From: Lineus longissimus
Lineage: Eukaryota > Nemertea > Pilidiophora > Heteronemertea > Lineidae
Length of the DNA stretch: 64,000 bases
Assembly: GCF_910592395.1 (NCBI RefSeq)
Contig: NC_088319.1
Span: forward strand, 13,948,001 to 14,012,000
Direction: 5' to 3'
In this document: piece after piece, positions 59,151 to 64,000 of the stretch
Position numbering within the stretch: position 1 is the stretch's first letter
Layout: the number at the start of each line of letters is the position of its first letter
Notes under the pieces: generated by a model
Databases searched by the model: none
Seen by the model: the letters and a program-made list of their open reading frames with translations, nothing else
What the model was told of the DNA's origin: nothing
Translations under genes and position numbers: made by a program

Positions 59151-62100
59151 GTTTAACTGGCTTACAATGCACTGAAAACTAGGTTCTAGTTGTATTGAAC
59201 CGGCGGGAATTTTGGCATATGGTATAAGATTTTGTTGAATTCTAAAGCTTCAACTGAAAACATATCCTTTTTGACTTGGTAACACCATCGCCCAAGTTCG
59301 AACGCTGCCAACGGATAACCTTTTTACTCTTTCTTCGCATCATTAATAAAGGCTACTGTGTCATTATTAGATCAAGGTAAACCAGGTGATCTTCTGAAGA
59401 AATCTGGGCTGGCTCCTGCTAACTCTTATGGTATGAGATTCCCAATAATGTATTGGTATTCAATGAACACCAAGGCTTTGATGTAATAATTATCCTCCTG
59501 TTGCTGTTGTCCTTTCCGTGGCTGCAGGCCAAAGTTTCGCCAAAACGATCTGTTCTCATTTTGGACATATCTGAATTCCAATCATTGATTGTAAATCAGT
59601 TGCTTACTAATCCTTGAATATTAGATGTTCAATTAGCGTGACATTTAATTTCGGTAAAACTACTTCACTGTCGCATACTGATTTTGTTTTTTAGATATGA
59701 TTTAATTTCATTACCCGGCCGCTAGAATAGTTTATTGATACCCTAAACGCTACGCTAATTAAAGTACCGAGATTATATACGGCCAACTTCATGCCTTAAG
59801 CTCTATTCATGAGAATTGTATGCAAATTAATAGATATAATGCCGCCTAATTCAACATCAAAAAACAATTCCGTAAAGAGAAAAACCTGTCTCATTAATTT
59901 GCCGCCAAAAAAATCGTGAATTTGTTTTGGTGGATCGCAAATTTTGTGCTGGTTTTTCCAATCGAAAACATATTTTCTACAAAGTTATTTTCCCAAATCG
60001 CGGGTATTGGCCAAATCCAAGGAGAACATTAAGTGATTCTCAGTGTCAAAGTGGCTCATGATTGTTGATAGTATGAGAAGATATTAACTCTATCGAACGT
60101 CTTATTCATTTCTTAGTGGCAAACAAACTCTTCTAAACTCTTTGCTACTTCAAAAACTTTGCTGGATAATTTTTTTAGATTTTTCGCAAATTTCCGCCCA
60201 AAGAGGTAAAATGAAATTTTTGGTGCCAATTGAGTTTACGCTCAGATTTTTTCGACAGAGTATAATCGATTTTTCACTTAGCTGATTTGACATGCCTCGC
60301 TAGTAGGGAATGATGAATAGGCAAACAAATTCGTCATCTTTATGTTCCATGTTGTTGTCATTCTAGGTGAATGTTTATACAAACCTGAATGAGTTCGGCA
60401 ACGATCAAATCATTTTCGTGCTTGTAAGATGTTTCTGTGAAACACTGGAAATCAAACCGCCTAGCGTCGAGGTTTGATTGCGGGCCAGTCAGTCAGACTG
60501 TGCTTCCGTCAAATCAAAATTAGATAAAGCTGTGTAGCCATGGATTCGTGGGGTAGCTTGGTGGTCGTCTCTCTCAATGGATCGCGTTCCGAAAAGTTCA
60601 CGACGCGAGTGATGTAAAAAAATCTGAACTGAAAAAATTGCAAGATACATGTACGGAAATAAATTGCGCCTACCTTGACGGTTGTATAATCTTTCTGAGA
60701 TCACCCTATACAAAGCTGTCTTTATCCACTGTCCGTTTCGTTCCGATAGGCTTTCCAGTATATGTGAAGATTCCAGTTGAAAACAAAGCGGATTATCCAA
60801 TAAACGTTCCTCTAAGTCCTCCAAATTCCTATGAAATGTTTCGATTTTCCACTTTCGAATAGTTTTCGATTCAGTGCAGTAACTGTTACTGATCCCAAAT
60901 ACTAACTCCAAATGTATTTAATTGTTACACATCTTACAACAGCAACATGTGTTAGTGCGATGAATCGATCAAATCGATCAATGAACTACTTTGACATTCG
61001 TCTAGTCGAACAAGTCCATCCATAAACTGCAAGAGCATCAGCGAAATAAATCAATTAGACAGTTTTCTTTTTTCTGCAGACGAACCGTACTTCCAGGCTC
61101 AGTCTCGAGAAATCCCGACCTTACGTTCAGAAGCCTCGCTCTCGCGGCAAACACCACCTGTCTCGCGGAAATCAATGTAGCGCGTAGAGCGTACTTACAA
61201 ATCGCAGCGATCGTATTTTAGCCATGAAGACTGAATGCAACATGGCTAAGAATTAACACGAGATTGCAATTTAGGTGACAATTACACAATTCGCTTTGTT
61301 GTTCTTGAGATGAGTCAAAAGAAATCTATTCAACAAAGCAACACCGCGTATCCATAATTCGATAGTCGGCAAAATCTTTGCCCCATTTGTAAATGTTGTG
61401 GATTCTACATGCAAGATATATTTTTATAAAGTTTGTTGCCGGCCAATGAATGATTTTTTACTGGAATATTTACTCGCCGTGTACACCCGTGGAAGACAAC
61501 AAAGAATTAATCAAGGACCACCGATTTCGGTTACCAAGCATGTATTATCGTTGGTACGATAATCTCATTTCCTGATATCATGACAAAAACGTGCACCCGA
61601 TTTTATCTTGAAACAAATGTACATTGCAGTAAATAAATTGCAAAGATGCAAGCCTACGGAATCCAACGGAACTCTAAGTCCTTTCTGATTGACACAAACA
61701 CTCCGGAATCCAAAATTGATCCGATAATTATACGATGTATCCACGACAGCTGTTCACTAGGTCCAAACCCATCTTTTATCTGACTATCACTCTGAATTAG
61801 ATATACCGACAGCAGATTCCAAGATCAGGAATTTGATTGAAACAAATCTCTCTAAATCCTTTCAGATTATACAAGATTCAAGAATAATCCTCTCCGAAAT
61901 TCTTCCTACGAATTTATCGTAAATCCATTTGATTCTACAATGTTAGGTCATTCAACGCGAGTCTCGATTGTTAGGAATAAAGTTCAAATTTGAACAGTGG
62001 CCAATAGATGTTGGCTGTGTTGGCCTATATAGAAGCCGTATTATGAGTCTCTAGTGGACTAATCCAAAGACTAATCCTGTCTGATCCGGGGAGCAACCAG

Positions 62101-64000
62101 AGACAACTGGGTATAGAGTAATCCGATATAGTCAGATTATCATCGAGTCGACTGACGGTGAAGGTAGGCGAACTATTTCAAGGACGATTGAAATTGGCAG
62201 AGTTCAGAGTCATGAACCGATTCTGTTGGAGAAAAATCGTAGCTTTATTACCACGGACTCAGAAATTCCGATACTTTGGTTTCCGTCCATTTGACAGGGA
62301 TTATATCTTTTCAATGGAACACGACGTCATCTCCAGGTTTGGCACTTTAATGATCGCGGTGTTGGTTGGTCATTGATCTCTATCGTCGAAGTTTATTTGA
62401 ATGGTATGTCACAGATAAAACTACTTTCGTCCCATTGCAAAACGTGTTTCATCTGTCCTCAAGACGCAGTGAACGCTGAGTTTTCAAGAAAACGATTTTG
62501 CTGCTTCACATATATACATCTATCTCCTGTCCTTCATCCTGCAATTAGAGAAACAATAATTTAGGTATCGGCAACCTTGGAGGTACAATTGAAAATCGAC
62601 GCTACATTTAGTTAGGTGATGAGATATACTCCAAAAGAGTCGATGGCAATACCATGTGTCTGATGTCCTCCAATTAACTTAATGGGAAACGCTTATAGTC
62701 CTGATGAGATCCTCTTGAATCCGTACCAAGTTAGAGATAAATGACGTACCTATATTACAGTTATCGGGTAGGTTAGTGGTTCTAATCTCCGCTTCTATAT
62801 CTACGACTGGCGACCGCTGTAGCAGTAGAAAATGTCGCCCTGGGAACTGTTAGGCTCTACTATATACTGAAGATTATGGTATACGGTTTTATAAATGTCA
62901 ATACATCAGGGGTTAAAAGTGCATGAGAGAATCCGTTGAACGCCTGACATCCTATCCCAGGACATTTCAAATTTCTGCACCTGCCCACGTAACATACATG
63001 AAGAACAGTTGGCGAGATTTAACACCGTGACTCTCACTTTCTTCCCCATTCACGCCATGAATACTTTTAGATATAGTATACTCCAACATGGCCAAGTTTT
63101 CGCTGAAGGAATAAATTATTCACGCCAAATCAAGCTGGTCGTCTGAGCTGAACCAACGTTTACAGCTGGAGGCGAGTGGCTACAAGCGACCTTAAGATAC
63201 CTCTAGGGTGTTCATTACCCTCATTTCTACACAAGGCTCAAGTTTCATAGACAAAATAACACGATCATGTTAAGGAAATGTCAGGCTGTTGACATCGCTG
63301 CCATAATGATAACATTGATTTCTTTTGTTTGTGTAAGGACTGCAATCGGACTATCAATGTGTATCTAAAATGTGTTATCAGCCGGACATATCGCTCAGAG
63401 CAATTTATGATATCATTGCGATTTCATGAGATGGACGGCATCGAAGATCTTAAGCGATAGCTCTTTAGCGATGACCCGTTAAGAATCCAGAGCGGTGCTA
63501 TTCTGTTTATGTATTGTAACGTATTTGCAGCTGAGCGTATAGAAAGATACATTAAGCTTACATGCAGGTGTCTTCGCAATATTTGTTTGCATAAACCTGG
63601 CTAAAACACTTTCAAAATATTATCAAATATATCTGAGGCATTTCAGATCCCACGTATACAAGTAACTCGATTGAACCAAAGTAATGCCTTCTCACTATAA
63701 ATAAAACAAACTTATAGACCACCGTGTACTTCTTAGCGATGTTATAACGAATTTATCTGAGTTTACGCTACGCGAAACAAGCTTTCTTGCTATAGCAATG
63801 AAAGGTTAATAAGCTGATGAAACATATCATAATGTGGTATTCTCAACAAACTAAACCCAATATCATTAACGACATGAAGAACCGCAGATATTCTGTTCAA
63901 GGTTGTTTGTAACTGATACTTTCAGTCAATAGCAGGGCCTAGTACAAACCGCCATATTTTCGCCTATTTACGACCAGTTAACATTCGCCATTGACCCAGA
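59151..64000. other. Unassigned intergenic DNA
   Basis: Further diverged cgcgaa/ccaaatcg words occur at 59890-60260. A minus frame of 140 codons (60489-60911) is unrecognised and within what chance might give. Between 61670 and 62140 the pattern ctctaa-tcctttc-gatt recurs at about 61674 and 61845, with a weaker form near 62050, hinting at a very old tandem repeat. From 62.6 kb to the end I see nothing. Confidence 0.4.

Noticed and set aside
60489-60911. 140-codon minus frame
   Set aside because: At this AT content about one frame of this length may occur by chance. No motif or splice context supports it.

Overview
The window looks like gene-poor nuclear DNA from an invertebrate animal. The reasons are its AT-rich composition, stop codons in all six frames with no long open frame, a split-looking exon with an animal-type GTAAGT donor, a nuclear tRNA with internal A and B boxes and a T-run terminator, a decayed LINE tail, many short transposons with terminal inverted repeats (MITEs), and frequent short palindromes such as TACATGTA. 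A marine lophotrochozoan (mollusc, brachiopod or annelid) would fit, but nothing fixes the species. I found no bacterial operon, CRISPR array or complete recognisable protein gene.

Layout. From 1 to 4.8 kb there is mostly unassigned DNA with one MITE-like repeat (family B, 3.2-3.4 kb). At 4.8-5.5 kb a 304-bp block is duplicated in tandem and ends in a foldback. From 5.8 to 17 kb there are two more family B copies, a mariner-type transposon end, a candidate promoter with CRE and E-box and a first exon (11.4-11.75 kb, minus strand), and the longest open frame (183 codons, 12.3-12.8 kb, minus, unrecognised). From 17 to 30 kb there are repeat fragments, a 190-bp tandem duplication, an eight-copy ~40-bp degenerate repeat interrupted by 22 C, a tRNA-Arg(TCT)-like gene, and a LINE reverse-transcriptase tail followed by its tandemly repeated 3' region. 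From 34 to 40.4 kb there are a possible lipoyltransferase relic, family A repeats, a 376-bp MITE with a TTA target duplication and an expanded C run inside one terminal repeat, a degenerate tandem array with a perfect 19-bp hairpin, and a 443-bp TA-flanked MITE nested inside a family A copy. From 41.7 to 43.7 kb there are a 223-bp duplication and a 21/25-bp minisatellite. From 46.8 to 49 kb there are three more family A copies. From 51.26 to 53.89 kb lies the most striking object, a tandem array of three 813-815-bp units plus a fourth partial unit. Each unit carries a tRNA-like Pol III promoter and a T-run, and the array is flanked by the same 6-bp word. From 54 to 64 kb there are another family A copy, a three-unit tandem repeat, and otherwise unassigned DNA.

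The window is therefore dominated by mobile-element debris and by an unusual number of local tandem duplications rather than by cooperating genes. The best candidate for something undescribed is the 815-bp tRNA-headed array. All calls come from reading the sequence by eye; no alignments or database searches were run.
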